Shown here piece after piece: positions 26,176 through 36,150 of a stretch of DNA of 64,000 nt. The number at the start of each line of letters is the position of its first letter. The first letter of the stretch is position 1. Under the pieces are notes generated by a model. That model ran no database searches. It was given only the letters and a program-made list of their open reading frames with translations, and was not told where the DNA came from. The DNA comes from Myroides phaeus (GTDB lineage: Bacteria; Bacteroidota; Bacteroidia; Flavobacteriales; Flavobacteriaceae): positions 3,043,674 through 3,107,673 of the forward strand of contig NZ_CP047050.1 of NCBI RefSeq assembly GCF_009799805.1. Direction: 5' to 3'. The position numbers and the translations under genes are program-made.

Positions 26176-28401
26176 CTATTTTACCAAATCACCTGTGTAT
26201 TCAACTACTACGTCATAGTCTCCTGTAGGAACAACTATGAATTGTGATCCCATACCGATGTTAAATTCAACTTTAGTACCTAATAATTTAATATCAGTAG
26301 CGCTATTAGCAACAACAATATCTCCTTTCATTAATTTAATTGAAAGTATTCCTTTAATAGCCAAATCATCAGTTGCTTTAGGTAAATCAACCCCTGTTGT
26401 TCTTGCAGAATTAACCCAAGTACCAGCAACTTCTTTACCTGCTTTAGTTGTTCCTTTAGCTAAATACACATAACGACCGTTATACACATTTCCTGTTAAA
26501 ACAATATCTCCTACATTTGTAATATTATCTCCTAAAGCTTTTTTAACAACATCTTTATACTTGTTAATCACCTTAGTTAACATAGAAAGAGGTAAGTCAA
26601 TCTCCTTATTTTCATATTTTTTAGTTGTATCATTATAAACAACTTGATAGAAAACGTGTGGCGATTTATCAGTTACAGCTGAATTTTTATCATCACCATC
26701 GTGGTCACCATAATACACGTTACCACCAGCGTTTAATACATTTGTGATTGCATTTTTGATATCCTCATTATTCTCAATAGACGATAGAATATCTCCTGTC
26801 ATATTGATATAATCAGGCTGCCCTGCTTCATTGTCGTATTTATAAAAGATCTCTCCTTTTTTAACGTTTACATCTACTGGCGCATTTACTTTAGCATAAT
26901 CTTTTAACTTACCATCAACCTCAGCTTCAGTTCTTGTAATTGCTGTTTTAGTCTCAGCTCCTTTTACTAAATCATTTAAGTTAATCGTTTTATACTCATT
27001 TGTAGCTGCATCATAATATTGGAATACCCAAACTTTTTCTTTTCCTTGATTTGGGTCACTTGGATCTTTATCAACCTCAATTTCTTTATAGATAACATTC
27101 CCTTCAGAGAACTGAGTGATGTATTGTAAATACTCCTCTACTGTAGTAAACGTTTTATCCTTACCATCAACTTGTATAGTAATATTTCCTGGAGTAGTTA
27201 AGATTTCTTCAATATTATTGATTACTCCCCCTACAACATCAATATGAATTGCACCAGCTGGCACTGCAGTCCACTTAGTTACATCTACTTCTCCTCCTCC
27301 ATTAATGTAAGACTCAGACAAATAATACTGCTTATTGTTGTAAGTAACAATTGAAGTTTTAGTCTCAGCAGCTGCTACTAACTCATTTAAGTTAATTGTT
27401 TTATACGCTTTTGTAGTTGCATCATAATATTGGAATGCCCAAATTTTCTTATTTGCATCATTAGGATCTTCAATTTGTGTATAGATAACATTTCCTTCAG
27501 AGAACTGAGTGATGTATTGTAAATACTCTTCTACTGTAGTAAACGTTTTATCCTTACCATCAACTTGTATAGTAATATTAGGGTTAGACTCTAAAATCTC
27601 TTTGATGTTATTTACAACAACTTCTTTTACGTCAATTGTAATAGCGCCTGGTGTTTTTGCATTTAATCCCTTGATAATATCAGCTTCAGTAGCCTTAGGA
27701 TCTATTTTTAATGCCTCTTCAATTGCTTTTGTAATTGCAGCTTCATTAAAATATACATAGCCTGTTACTTTACCATTATTATCTTTAAGCTCAATAAAGA
27801 AAGTATTTGTCTCAATTCCGCGAATCATATTCGTTAAATTGATTTTCTCAGTCTTATATGTTTTACTTGTTACATCATAAGTTACATAAGACATTTCTCC
27901 AGTCTTAGGATCATATACAATTGTAGTATGACTTTCTCCAGCTACTGGTTTACCATCGCTATCTACATTTCCTGGGTTAGTAGGAACGATATAGTTAATC
28001 AAGTTTTTAAGGTTAGTTACGTCAGCTCCAATTTTAGTGATGTTATCACCTAAATTTTCAATTGCTTTATCTAACTCTGATTTACTAACTATTCTATTCC
28101 ATTTAGCACCATCCCAGTAGTAGAAACCTTTAGGTAATGTTATTATGTTATTATCTGTTGCATCTTTTACTTCATTTACTTCATTTATATTGTAAACCAA
28201 AAGACTTTCTACTTGACTACCTTCTATTGGTTTATAAATTTTTATGTCTGTCAATTCAACTCTCGGAATCAATAAACCTTTAGTGGTAGAGAAAATCTCA
28301 AGTTCAGCTGAAACAGCAGGATCAGGTGTCCCGATACCTACCTGTGCGTTAGCGAAATAAACTGATCCTAACAATGCTGCGATTAACGTAATTTTTTTCA
28401 T
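26176..28401 (-). CDS. VGIGT-module secreted repeat protein, 741 aa
   Basis: Unknown function. Signal peptide (MKKITLIAALLGSVYFANAQ), shared module (VGIGTPDPAVSAELEI, TKGLLIPRVEL, SLLVYN, GFYYWDGAKWNRI), then a long acidic region built of repeating units that each carry VIYxxxED-, WxFQYYDAxT-, YKTINLNDLV- and NITIQVDGKDKTFTTVEEY-like segments. These resemble the repeat texture of the 4404-8225 protein. The C-terminal ~70 residues (GILSIKLMKGDIVVANSATD to DVVVEYTGDLVK) form a separate beta-rich domain. No sorting domain is seen. It is 35 bp after the giant gene and clearly in its operon. Confidence 0.87.
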   Translation of the reverse strand: MKKITLIAALLGSVYFANAQVGIGTPDPAVSAELEIFSTTKGLLIPRVELTDIKIYKPIEGSQVESLLVYNINEVNEVKDATDNNIITLPKGFYYWDGAKWNRIVSKSELDKAIENLGDNITKIGADVTNLKNLINYIVPTNPGNVDSDGKPVAGESHTTIVYDPKTGEMSYVTYDVTSKTYKTEKINLTNMIRGIETNTFFIELKDNNGKVTGYVYFNEAAITKAIEEALKIDPKATEADIIKGLNAKTPGAITIDVKEVVVNNIKEILESNPNITIQVDGKDKTFTTVEEYLQYITQFSEGNVIYTQIEDPNDANKKIWAFQYYDATTKAYKTINLNELVAAAETKTSIVTYNNKQYYLSESYINGGGEVDVTKWTAVPAGAIHIDVVGGVINNIEEILTTPGNITIQVDGKDKTFTTVEEYLQYITQFSEGNVIYKEIEVDKDPSDPNQGKEKVWVFQYYDAATNEYKTINLNDLVKGAETKTAITRTEAEVDGKLKDYAKVNAPVDVNVKKGEIFYKYDNEAGQPDYINMTGDILSSIENNEDIKNAITNVLNAGGNVYYGDHDGDDKNSAVTDKSPHVFYQVVYNDTTKKYENKEIDLPLSMLTKVINKYKDVVKKALGDNITNVGDIVLTGNVYNGRYVYLAKGTTKAGKEVAGTWVNSARTTGVDLPKATDDLAIKGILSIKLMKGDIVVANSATDIKLLGTKVEFNIGMGSQFIVVPTGDYDVVVEYTGDLVK
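27091..27580 (-). repeat. Internal duplication in the 741-aa protein gene
   Basis: About 95 bp around the segment encoding NITIQVDGKDKTFTTVEEYL are almost identical at 27091-27187 and 27484-27580, 393 bp (131 codons) apart. The units around them are less alike, suggesting an older duplication with partial conversion. Confidence 0.8.
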
Positions 28402-28436
28402 GTCTAATAAAGTGTTTGTGTTATTACTATTGTTGT

Positions 28437-31400
28437 TTATATTTTAATTTTGTGTGTTACGTTCAAGTTTGATTTAACTGAACAGTTTTTTGTTTTTACC
28501 TTAATAGGTATTCTTCTACCTACTAAGCAACCATTTCTATACGTCTGTACAAATATTACCTCATACAATACTCCAGTAGGTTTTCCATCATCATCTACCT
28601 CTTCAATAGGCGTAATCTTACCTGGCATTTTAAATTTATTATTACCTAAATCCGTAAGCTCATCCCCGCCTTTTTCTTGGGTAAAAATCTTGTAAGTACT
28701 ACAAGCGTCACTTGGCAAAATTTCTAACACACCACTATTACAGATGTCCTTTGTATCTTTTTCAATGTCAAAATTACTTCCCAAGTCAATCTTTGGAGCG
28801 ATACTCACCTCATACACTTTTGTGAAGTTTCCTAAAACCCCAACGATACTACCATATGAGATCTTAACCCTATCAAACGGCTCATCAACCTCATCAATGA
28901 TCATTTTAAATTTGTTCTTGTAACCAATCCCTAATAGTTTTAAGTCAATTACTTTTACTCCTCCCGTACCATCAATTTCTTCACCTACCTTTTGATCTCC
29001 GAGGTAACGTTGGATTTTATATCCTTTAATCAACTCTAAACTCAATACAGGGTTACCTGGTACTTCTGTAATGATATGTAGCTTATCACCAGGTACAGCT
29101 TGTTGTTTAAACACTACGGTTAAACTTGCCATATTGGCTACAGCTACCCCTCTTGAAATCATTGCATACGTTTCTAAATCATCATCAACAGCATTCCACG
29201 CATGAGAAACAGAAGCCGTAGCACTTGCTACTCCTAAACCGATATCTTGTACTCCGTGAAGCACGTCTAACACAGATTCGTGAACACCTGTTGTAACAGG
29301 AGCACAATATCCAGGGCTAAAAGCATCTACTCGCTTCTCGTAGTACACTCCATATACTTTTGCCAATTGAGCTACCCCAACTAAAGCACCTAAGGAAATT
29401 TGAACCCCGTGATACGCTTGAGCTCCATTCTTATCAGAAGGAACAAATGTGTATTCAAATACGTTGTCAGAAGCTAATAAATCAAGTACTCCTCCTGCAA
29501 CTGGTTTAATAGCTCCAATTCTCTTACCATTTGCATCAAGCCCTACAACCGACATTCCTCCTGCCAATACCAATCCGCTATACTCCTTACCTAACTTAAT
29601 GGTAACTGGCGTACCTGCTGGAACAGGTTGATCTCCATCAAAATAAATATTCTGCCAAGTAGTCCCTAATCCAAGTAAAGCTACAGTCGTAGAAATAGTA
29701 GAGTGTGTGGTTGGATCTGTGTCTGTTGCATTTTCTTTACCTGCCACAAAACCACCTAAAGTAGTAAACCACGTTGTTTTCCAGTTCCCAACACCCGTAG
29801 CATATACACGCTCTGTTAATGGAGGACAAACTGAACTATCCCATACGTTTACAACCAAACTTTCAAAAGTTGCACAACCATTACTTGACTCACTTGATAC
29901 TGTTAAGGTGTAAATACCAGGAGCTGTAAATTCAACTATATCACCTGTTTTTAACTTTTTACCAGTATGGTCATGCCACACTACATTTGAACCATTTGTA
30001 TATACTGCTGGTAATTTGATAGAAACTGATGTATTGCTTCCAGGATCAAACTTTAATCCTCTCCTATTTCCTCCTTCTATTTCTAATTCTGGCACTGGAT
30101 TATATTCTATCACAATTGGATCAGATGGTTCAGAAAAACAAGCCTCTTTATTCTTAATACGCACTGTATAAACCCCAGGCTGATCAGCTATAAAAGTCTT
30201 TTCTTTTCCTCTTTTTGCTTCTTTTTCTTGTTCTTCTGTAGTTGCATTTTTATCTACATTACCCTCAATTGCAACGCCATTCAAATACCATTGATAAAAT
30301 TCAGCTTTCTCATTTACCGTTAGAATTCTCTCGTCGCCTGAACAAATCACCTCACTTTTTCCGTTTACAGTTGGTTTTGCTGGCATTGGAAGTAATTCTA
30401 CTTTCACTTCAGCAGCATCCCCTTGGAAACAATATCCAAAGTCCTCTACGGTTACATAGTAAGTTGTATTAACTAAAGCAGTAACAGTAATAGATGATCC
30501 TATTTGTGGTACATCTGTTCTGTCTTTCGTCTTATACCATTTGAAAATTGGGTTATCTAATTTTGGTTTCCCAAGTCCATATAACTTAGCTTTTAACTCT
30601 ACTACAGTACCGTAGCATACAGCATTTTTTCCAGTACCCCCTCCTTCTATTACTATATATTTATTATCAATTGGCTTACAATTCGTAGACAACTTATACT
30701 CAACTTCTTTTGATTCTTCTACTCCTTGAGTATTCTTATAAGTAACTACTGCCTTATTCACTACTTCATTCGCTGAAGGAGCATTGTTAACTTTCGTCTT
30801 TAACGTAAAGTCAATCGACTCACCTACTTTAAGTACCCCTATTTTGTATGTAATTTTATTGCCATCTACTATACCACCACCATTGTCAATAATCTCAATT
30901 ACAGCAGGTACAGCCTCGCTAATTACATCTTGAATCACAAACGACTTTAAGTCTTTATTACCTGTATTTTTTACCGTAATTAAATATGTCAATTCATCTC
31001 CAACCAAAGCCTGGTTGCTATTTACTCCATTACTACTTCCTGTCTTAGTAATAGCAACATCGTAATTTGGTGTTACCCCAATCTCAGTACCTGGTTTCTT
31101 TGTTGTATCAGGTGTAGTTGGTTTATTATTATCTGTTGGCGGAAATGAAGGAATCTCATCACCTGTCTGGTTAACTCTAACCACAGCAATATTTTTAATA
31201 ACATCAATTCCTTCTAAATTGTCATTTACTTTAGCTTTAAATGTAAATGCAGTCGTACTTCCTACTTTCAGTTCCACATCACTTGTAAAGTGAACCTTTC
31301 CATTGTAAAAATCTCCTCCACTTATGAAAGTCAGTCCTTTTGGAAGTTCATCACTAACCGTAAACCCAAGCAATGAAGCTGTACCATTATTTTTTACGTG

Positions 31401-34400
31401 GATTGTATATTCAACCATTTCTCCACCTTTTACAGTAGTCGTTTTTGAAATACCATCAACTTTATAAGACTTCCAGCTTACTACATCAGAAGATGCATAC
31501 ACAGAACAGCTACGCGTTACACCGTACAATTCAACAGGAGGGAAAACACCAACGTTTAACACGTTTTTAATTCCAACCGAAATACGATCATAACGACCAG
31601 CTACTTTAAATGGAATATCAAGAACGTTTCCAGCGTTAATTAAGCTTAACACATCAACTCCTTCTACTAATCCATTTTTCCAATCCAAGGTTGCTACTTT
31701 CGCATCCCCGTTGTAAGCAATAATTTCTAAGCTTTCTAACAAAGGAACAGTTACCCCACCCTGACCTACTTTTAAGCGTATTTTAGTTACGTCATTAGGC
31801 ACAGAAAGTGTATTGAAATAAATAAACTGTTTTACTGAAGCACCAACACCCAATGTACCCAAACTGATTTGAGAGAAATTAGTTGTATTTTCATTAATAG
31901 CCCATTCCGGATTTGTAACACCAGCCTTTCCTAAATCATTCACTGATAAACCAAGACCATCATATTCATAAGAAGTTGCAAAAGCAGGCGCACAAGTATC
32001 ACTTCCTGTTTCATAACACATTCCGTACACATTCATTGAATTTGGAGCAGCAGTAGCACCAACCAATGCTTTAGAAACATCCGTAATTTTAATTGACTTA
32101 TATTCTTTAGAAGGTGTAATTGCTAAATACGTACGCCCTAAAGCATCAACTATAACTCTAATTTTTCCATTTTTAAATGAAGATGTTACAGCCTGACTTC
32201 CTTCTTCTAAAACCGTTCTTCCTTTAGAATCCTTTACCTCTACTTTAAAATAGTGATCTCCTAATAAAACATTATTCAATAAACCTGCTACAACATTACC
32301 TAAACTACCGCCCAGTAAAGCTTTTAACTTATCACTTTCAAAATCAATTCTTACATACGAAGTAACATTAGCCTTTACCGAATTTTCATATCCCAATTCT
32401 ACATACCCTTCCATTTTTCCTAATCCCAATAAAATACCAGCCCCAGATTGAAGTGTAGTGTACGAATCAAAATTCCCATCAAACAAGTTATTGATGTCAT
32501 TTGCATTTTCAGCTCCTATTAAAGTAGTAGCACAAACTGGCGAAATAAAAGGCGATACCCCCGTAGTAACCGGACAAGCATCATTCACTCTTTTCACCCC
32601 ATATAATCTAATAGCAGGAGTAACAGACACATTAACCCCAGCAAAGGCATTTATCTCTACCCTATCAAATGTTTTTCTTGTGTCAAATTTTAGTGTTTGA
32701 ATTCCCCCTGACTTAAACAAACTCAATAAATCAAGGTTGTTTACTAATCCTTGTTGCAGTCCAAATGTTTCTTGCTCTTTATCTCCTAAATACGTTTTAA
32801 CCTTATAACTTCCAATTAAGTTAATACTTGCCAAAGACGTAGGATCTAATTGTAAGCGCACTTGAAGTTCATCACCAATTTGAGAAGGCGTATTAAAATA
32901 AACCATCTGTCCTACAGAACCACCAAGCGTTATAAGCCCTGTACTAATCTCAGAATACTCAGATGAGTTATCGCTAATTGCTTTATATGGATTTTTTGCT
33001 CCAGCCTCACCTAACTTACCTAAACTTAGAGTCACCCCCTTTTGGTCATAAGAAGTAAACTGTGGTGCAAAACACGCATCAGTACCTATCTCACGACACA
33101 TATTATATACTTTTAAAGTACGCGTTTCTCCATTTGGAATACTCGACACTTTATTTGTAACCTTTATACTATTATAAGATGAACTAGGAGTAACAGCTAA
33201 GTAGTATCTACCAATTTTATCTTGTACTACCGTCATTTTACCTCCCGTAGTTCCAGCAAAACCATTCTGACTTGTCGTTTTAGCAACTGATGTACTACCG
33301 TTATATGCCTCCACTTCAAAATAAGAATTACCAATTAAAGTACCTACTACAGCATCTAATGCCTTACCTAAAGTACCACCTAACAATTTCCCTAACACCT
33401 CATCTTGCGAATCAATGCGGATATAAGAAGTTGTATAAGCAGGCACAGTAGTATCATACCCCATTTGAATCATACCATGTGCAGGTAAAGACGAAAGTAA
33501 AGAGCCCGCACTTGCAATTAGTGAAGCATACGTTTCATTATTACCATCTATGGCATTTGTTGCAAAATCAACATTTTCAAAATCTATAATTGACGTAGCA
33601 CAACTTGCCGTTTCAAAAGGTACAGCAGTTGGTGCAGGTACAACTACTTGCGGATTAACACATGTTTTACCATCATATCTTTCAACGTCATAAATACACA
33701 AACCACCATTAGCTAATCCCACGCCAATAGCTGTATTAATGCGTAACTCAACTTTGTCAAATGCTTTTCCTGGCGCAAACGTCAATATAGAAGACTCTTT
33801 TCCGCTAAGCAATGTTAGTAAGTCAGTACCATTTAATAAACCACCACTCAAAGAGCGATTATACACCAACTGATTCTTGTTATAAGCTCTTACTTCTAAG
33901 GCATTAATCACATTCAAATCTAAGAAACTTTCATTTGCTCCAATCTTTATATTGAATGTAGCATCTGCTGCTGAAGTAGTTGGGAAATTAAAATATTGTG
34001 ACAAATGACCACCTACACCAACATTTAAGAAATTACCTGATTTTAGAATTGAATAAGAATTTACATCGTTATCAATAGATTTAGAAAACTCTTTAGTTCC
34101 GATTAATTCAAAAAGCCCTCCAAGCAAATCAATCTTTAACCCTTTAGCTTCTATGGCTGTAGATACGGGCTTACCACATGAATTATCCCCTTTATAATAG
34201 AACGCTTCATACACGTTCATTTCTAATTTATTTCCACCTAATAAGTTTAAAATACTTCCCTCTGCTCTTAAACTTACTCTCACCCCTTTAAAGGGCTTAC
34301 TCGCAGAAATAGCTAAATATAAATCTCCATTAGCTGTTTCAGAGAAATCAACAATTACATCTTTACTATTAAGTGCAGTAGTATCATTCTCATAAGCTTC

Positions 34401-34835
34401 TACAATTAAATTAGAACCTAACACCCCTAATAATCCGCCTACTAACTTCCCTAAATCTAAATTTGCTCCCTTGTTGATTGGTGCTGATACTTTTACATAA
34501 GCTACTGTGTTTGCAGGAACTGCGGTTTCGAAATTAGTTTGAATCCATGCTTCACCATTCGCTCCAACGACAACTGCTATATTAGTTGCGAATAGACTTG
34601 CGAATGAATCTAGATTCTTATCAACAGCCTTATCTACATCTATAACATTAGCTATATTTTTATCAGTAGTTGGTTTATATGAACCTATCCCCAAAACAGT
34701 TATTTTGTTATTTGTTCCAAAAATAGCACTCTTAGCATAAACCTTTTCCTGTCCATACCCATACGTCAGTGGTACGAGCAGTACTAAAAATATTATTAAC
34801 CTCTTCCAAAGAAGAAAAGTAGTTTTGTTTTTCAT
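28437..34835 (-). CDS. Giant multidomain secreted protein with repeated modules, DUF11 and Ig/PKD-like domains, 2132 aa
   Basis: First gene of the large surface operon. I start it at ATG 34835, which gives a signal peptide (WKRLIIFLVLLVPLTYGYGQ); 39 codons upstream are open but unlike protein. Residues ~25-1110 hold three related modules of ~350 residues, each with YVRID/YVKVS, LGGxLGxxL, YLAITPS, a Cys-containing stretch such as MCREIGTDACFAP, and YFNTxS. Two DUF11-type domains follow (~1115-1215, ~1258-1365; VGDELTYLITVKNTGN), then Ig/PKD-like domains with Cys (~1390-1640) and a fourth, diverged module (~1660-2010). It ends in KTKNCSVKSNLNVTHKIKI, with no type A or B T9SS sorting domain, which is unusual for such a protein. 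An adhesin or filament role is inferred from size, repeats and operon partners. Confidence 0.9.
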   Translation of the reverse strand: MKNKTTFLLWKRLIIFLVLLVPLTYGYGQEKVYAKSAIFGTNNKITVLGIGSYKPTTDKNIANVIDVDKAVDKNLDSFASLFATNIAVVVGANGEAWIQTNFETAVPANTVAYVKVSAPINKGANLDLGKLVGGLLGVLGSNLIVEAYENDTTALNSKDVIVDFSETANGDLYLAISASKPFKGVRVSLRAEGSILNLLGGNKLEMNVYEAFYYKGDNSCGKPVSTAIEAKGLKIDLLGGLFELIGTKEFSKSIDNDVNSYSILKSGNFLNVGVGGHLSQYFNFPTTSAADATFNIKIGANESFLDLNVINALEVRAYNKNQLVYNRSLSGGLLNGTDLLTLLSGKESSILTFAPGKAFDKVELRINTAIGVGLANGGLCIYDVERYDGKTCVNPQVVVPAPTAVPFETASCATSIIDFENVDFATNAIDGNNETYASLIASAGSLLSSLPAHGMIQMGYDTTVPAYTTSYIRIDSQDEVLGKLLGGTLGKALDAVVGTLIGNSYFEVEAYNGSTSVAKTTSQNGFAGTTGGKMTVVQDKIGRYYLAVTPSSSYNSIKVTNKVSSIPNGETRTLKVYNMCREIGTDACFAPQFTSYDQKGVTLSLGKLGEAGAKNPYKAISDNSSEYSEISTGLITLGGSVGQMVYFNTPSQIGDELQVRLQLDPTSLASINLIGSYKVKTYLGDKEQETFGLQQGLVNNLDLLSLFKSGGIQTLKFDTRKTFDRVEINAFAGVNVSVTPAIRLYGVKRVNDACPVTTGVSPFISPVCATTLIGAENANDINNLFDGNFDSYTTLQSGAGILLGLGKMEGYVELGYENSVKANVTSYVRIDFESDKLKALLGGSLGNVVAGLLNNVLLGDHYFKVEVKDSKGRTVLEEGSQAVTSSFKNGKIRVIVDALGRTYLAITPSKEYKSIKITDVSKALVGATAAPNSMNVYGMCYETGSDTCAPAFATSYEYDGLGLSVNDLGKAGVTNPEWAINENTTNFSQISLGTLGVGASVKQFIYFNTLSVPNDVTKIRLKVGQGGVTVPLLESLEIIAYNGDAKVATLDWKNGLVEGVDVLSLINAGNVLDIPFKVAGRYDRISVGIKNVLNVGVFPPVELYGVTRSCSVYASSDVVSWKSYKVDGISKTTTVKGGEMVEYTIHVKNNGTASLLGFTVSDELPKGLTFISGGDFYNGKVHFTSDVELKVGSTTAFTFKAKVNDNLEGIDVIKNIAVVRVNQTGDEIPSFPPTDNNKPTTPDTTKKPGTEIGVTPNYDVAITKTGSSNGVNSNQALVGDELTYLITVKNTGNKDLKSFVIQDVISEAVPAVIEIIDNGGGIVDGNKITYKIGVLKVGESIDFTLKTKVNNAPSANEVVNKAVVTYKNTQGVEESKEVEYKLSTNCKPIDNKYIVIEGGGTGKNAVCYGTVVELKAKLYGLGKPKLDNPIFKWYKTKDRTDVPQIGSSITVTALVNTTYYVTVEDFGYCFQGDAAEVKVELLPMPAKPTVNGKSEVICSGDERILTVNEKAEFYQWYLNGVAIEGNVDKNATTEEQEKEAKRGKEKTFIADQPGVYTVRIKNKEACFSEPSDPIVIEYNPVPELEIEGGNRRGLKFDPGSNTSVSIKLPAVYTNGSNVVWHDHTGKKLKTGDIVEFTAPGIYTLTVSSESSNGCATFESLVVNVWDSSVCPPLTERVYATGVGNWKTTWFTTLGGFVAGKENATDTDPTTHSTISTTVALLGLGTTWQNIYFDGDQPVPAGTPVTIKLGKEYSGLVLAGGMSVVGLDANGKRIGAIKPVAGGVLDLLASDNVFEYTFVPSDKNGAQAYHGVQISLGALVGVAQLAKVYGVYYEKRVDAFSPGYCAPVTTGVHESVLDVLHGVQDIGLGVASATASVSHAWNAVDDDLETYAMISRGVAVANMASLTVVFKQQAVPGDKLHIITEVPGNPVLSLELIKGYKIQRYLGDQKVGEEIDGTGGVKVIDLKLLGIGYKNKFKMIIDEVDEPFDRVKISYGSIVGVLGNFTKVYEVSIAPKIDLGSNFDIEKDTKDICNSGVLEILPSDACSTYKIFTQEKGGDELTDLGNNKFKMPGKITPIEEVDDDGKPTGVLYEVIFVQTYRNGCLVGRRIPIKVKTKNCSVKSNLNVTHKIKI

Positions 34836-36150
34836 TTGTTGTTTGTTAATGTGTTTGAGTTTTGTTTTTTGTTGTGTTGTAATTGCAATTGCTTGTGATA
34901 ACAATGCAAAAACAGATTCTCTCTCTTTCGCTCTTAAAAAAACACAGTACACTATTAGTATTTTAATACTACCTGGCCTGGTGTTTTGCCTATAGAAATT
35001 GTGAATTGTGGTGGTCTATTAGGCCAAAGTATCCCTGTTATGCTATCCATTAACAGGCTTACTACTCGTCTGATCAAAAGAGTCCTGTGTAGATTTGTCA
35101 TTTTCTTAGCAAAGCCTACACTACCCTGTCTAAGTTTCTGTTTTAATTCTGTTCAGTTTCTCCATACCAACTTTTAGGTGAATAATAAATAGTTTTAAAA
35201 CTGTTGCTCTTCATAAAGCGAGGAACACAGCAATTCAATAAATCATAAAAAGGCCGTCTTTTGGTCAGAAACATTTTTCACAATTCTCATCCCTGTAAAA
35301 AACCTTCACAAAAAGGAAACAGAAACAAAGCTTTGTGATAAAAATTACAACTTACCTACTCAATATACCCGGCGACTAAAAATGTCATTATTATAATTTA
35401 CACTTACCATAAATGACTTATGGCTTTTAAAATTATTGTTCGTTAGTAAGAAATTTGCAGTAAAAAAAGGAAGCATTCACACCCGTAAATCGAAAAGCAT
35501 CTTCCTTAATAAAGTAGAAATAAAGAATCTCTATTTATAAAAAGCACATTATTATATATAAGCTAATCACCCTTATTTTTTATGTTAAATTCTAATGAAT
35601 AAACACAATAATTACAGAATTACAACCTCACTATAACCAATAATAAATAAGTAACTAATTTATCAACAAAACATTGGGGAAAAATTTACATAAAAAATAA
35701 TCATTATTAGTAGAAAAAGGTATATATTGCGTCACCAAAATATATGATCAAAAACCATGATACAAAACACACAAAACACTGAAAACAAACACATTAAACA
35801 AAACAATCTTCCCGTTTTAACAACACGGAAACAATAACACTCTCCGGCTGTCAAGCTTTTTTCATAGATAAATTCGATACTTAGGTAAAAGAAAACTATG
35901 ATAATTAAGTATTTTAGACAGCAACCTGTAAAAAAGACAATTAGATAAGTAGATATAAATAGCGAGTAGTTTCACAATTATTACAATCACCACGTGTAGT
36001 TTAAATTGCTTTCTTTGATTACTTTCATTATCTCACAAATTGTCGTAACTTCAATGTAGCATAAAACCAGTAATACCAAAGGCTAAGAGGTATAATTGTA
36101 ATTTTATGTTTACTTGATAAAGAATTGTTTTAGTTAAAAATTTAAGTTTA
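34836..36150. other. 1.3-kb non-coding region between the divergent surface operon and LuxR-type regulator
   Basis: No convincing gene on either strand. It must hold the promoters of the large leftward operon and of the rightward regulator. Seen: a small stem TAGTATT / AATACTA near 34955-34971, a long AT-rich and CA-rich stretch at 35560-35830, and scattered short palindromes. I found no clean TAnnTTTG box, no riboswitch that I recognise, and no terminator. The length is far above the typical spacing in this window, so a long leader, a small RNA or multiple operator sites are possible. Confidence 0.5.

Noticed and set aside
34836..34952. 39 extra codons at the start of the giant gene
   Set aside because: They would put an Arg/Lys/Gln-rich stretch before the signal peptide; the ATG at 34835 begins a normal signal sequence.
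34986..35177. A 63-residue plus-strand frame in the 1.3-kb gap
   Set aside because: No signal, family likeness or promoter, and it points into the gap. Probably chance.
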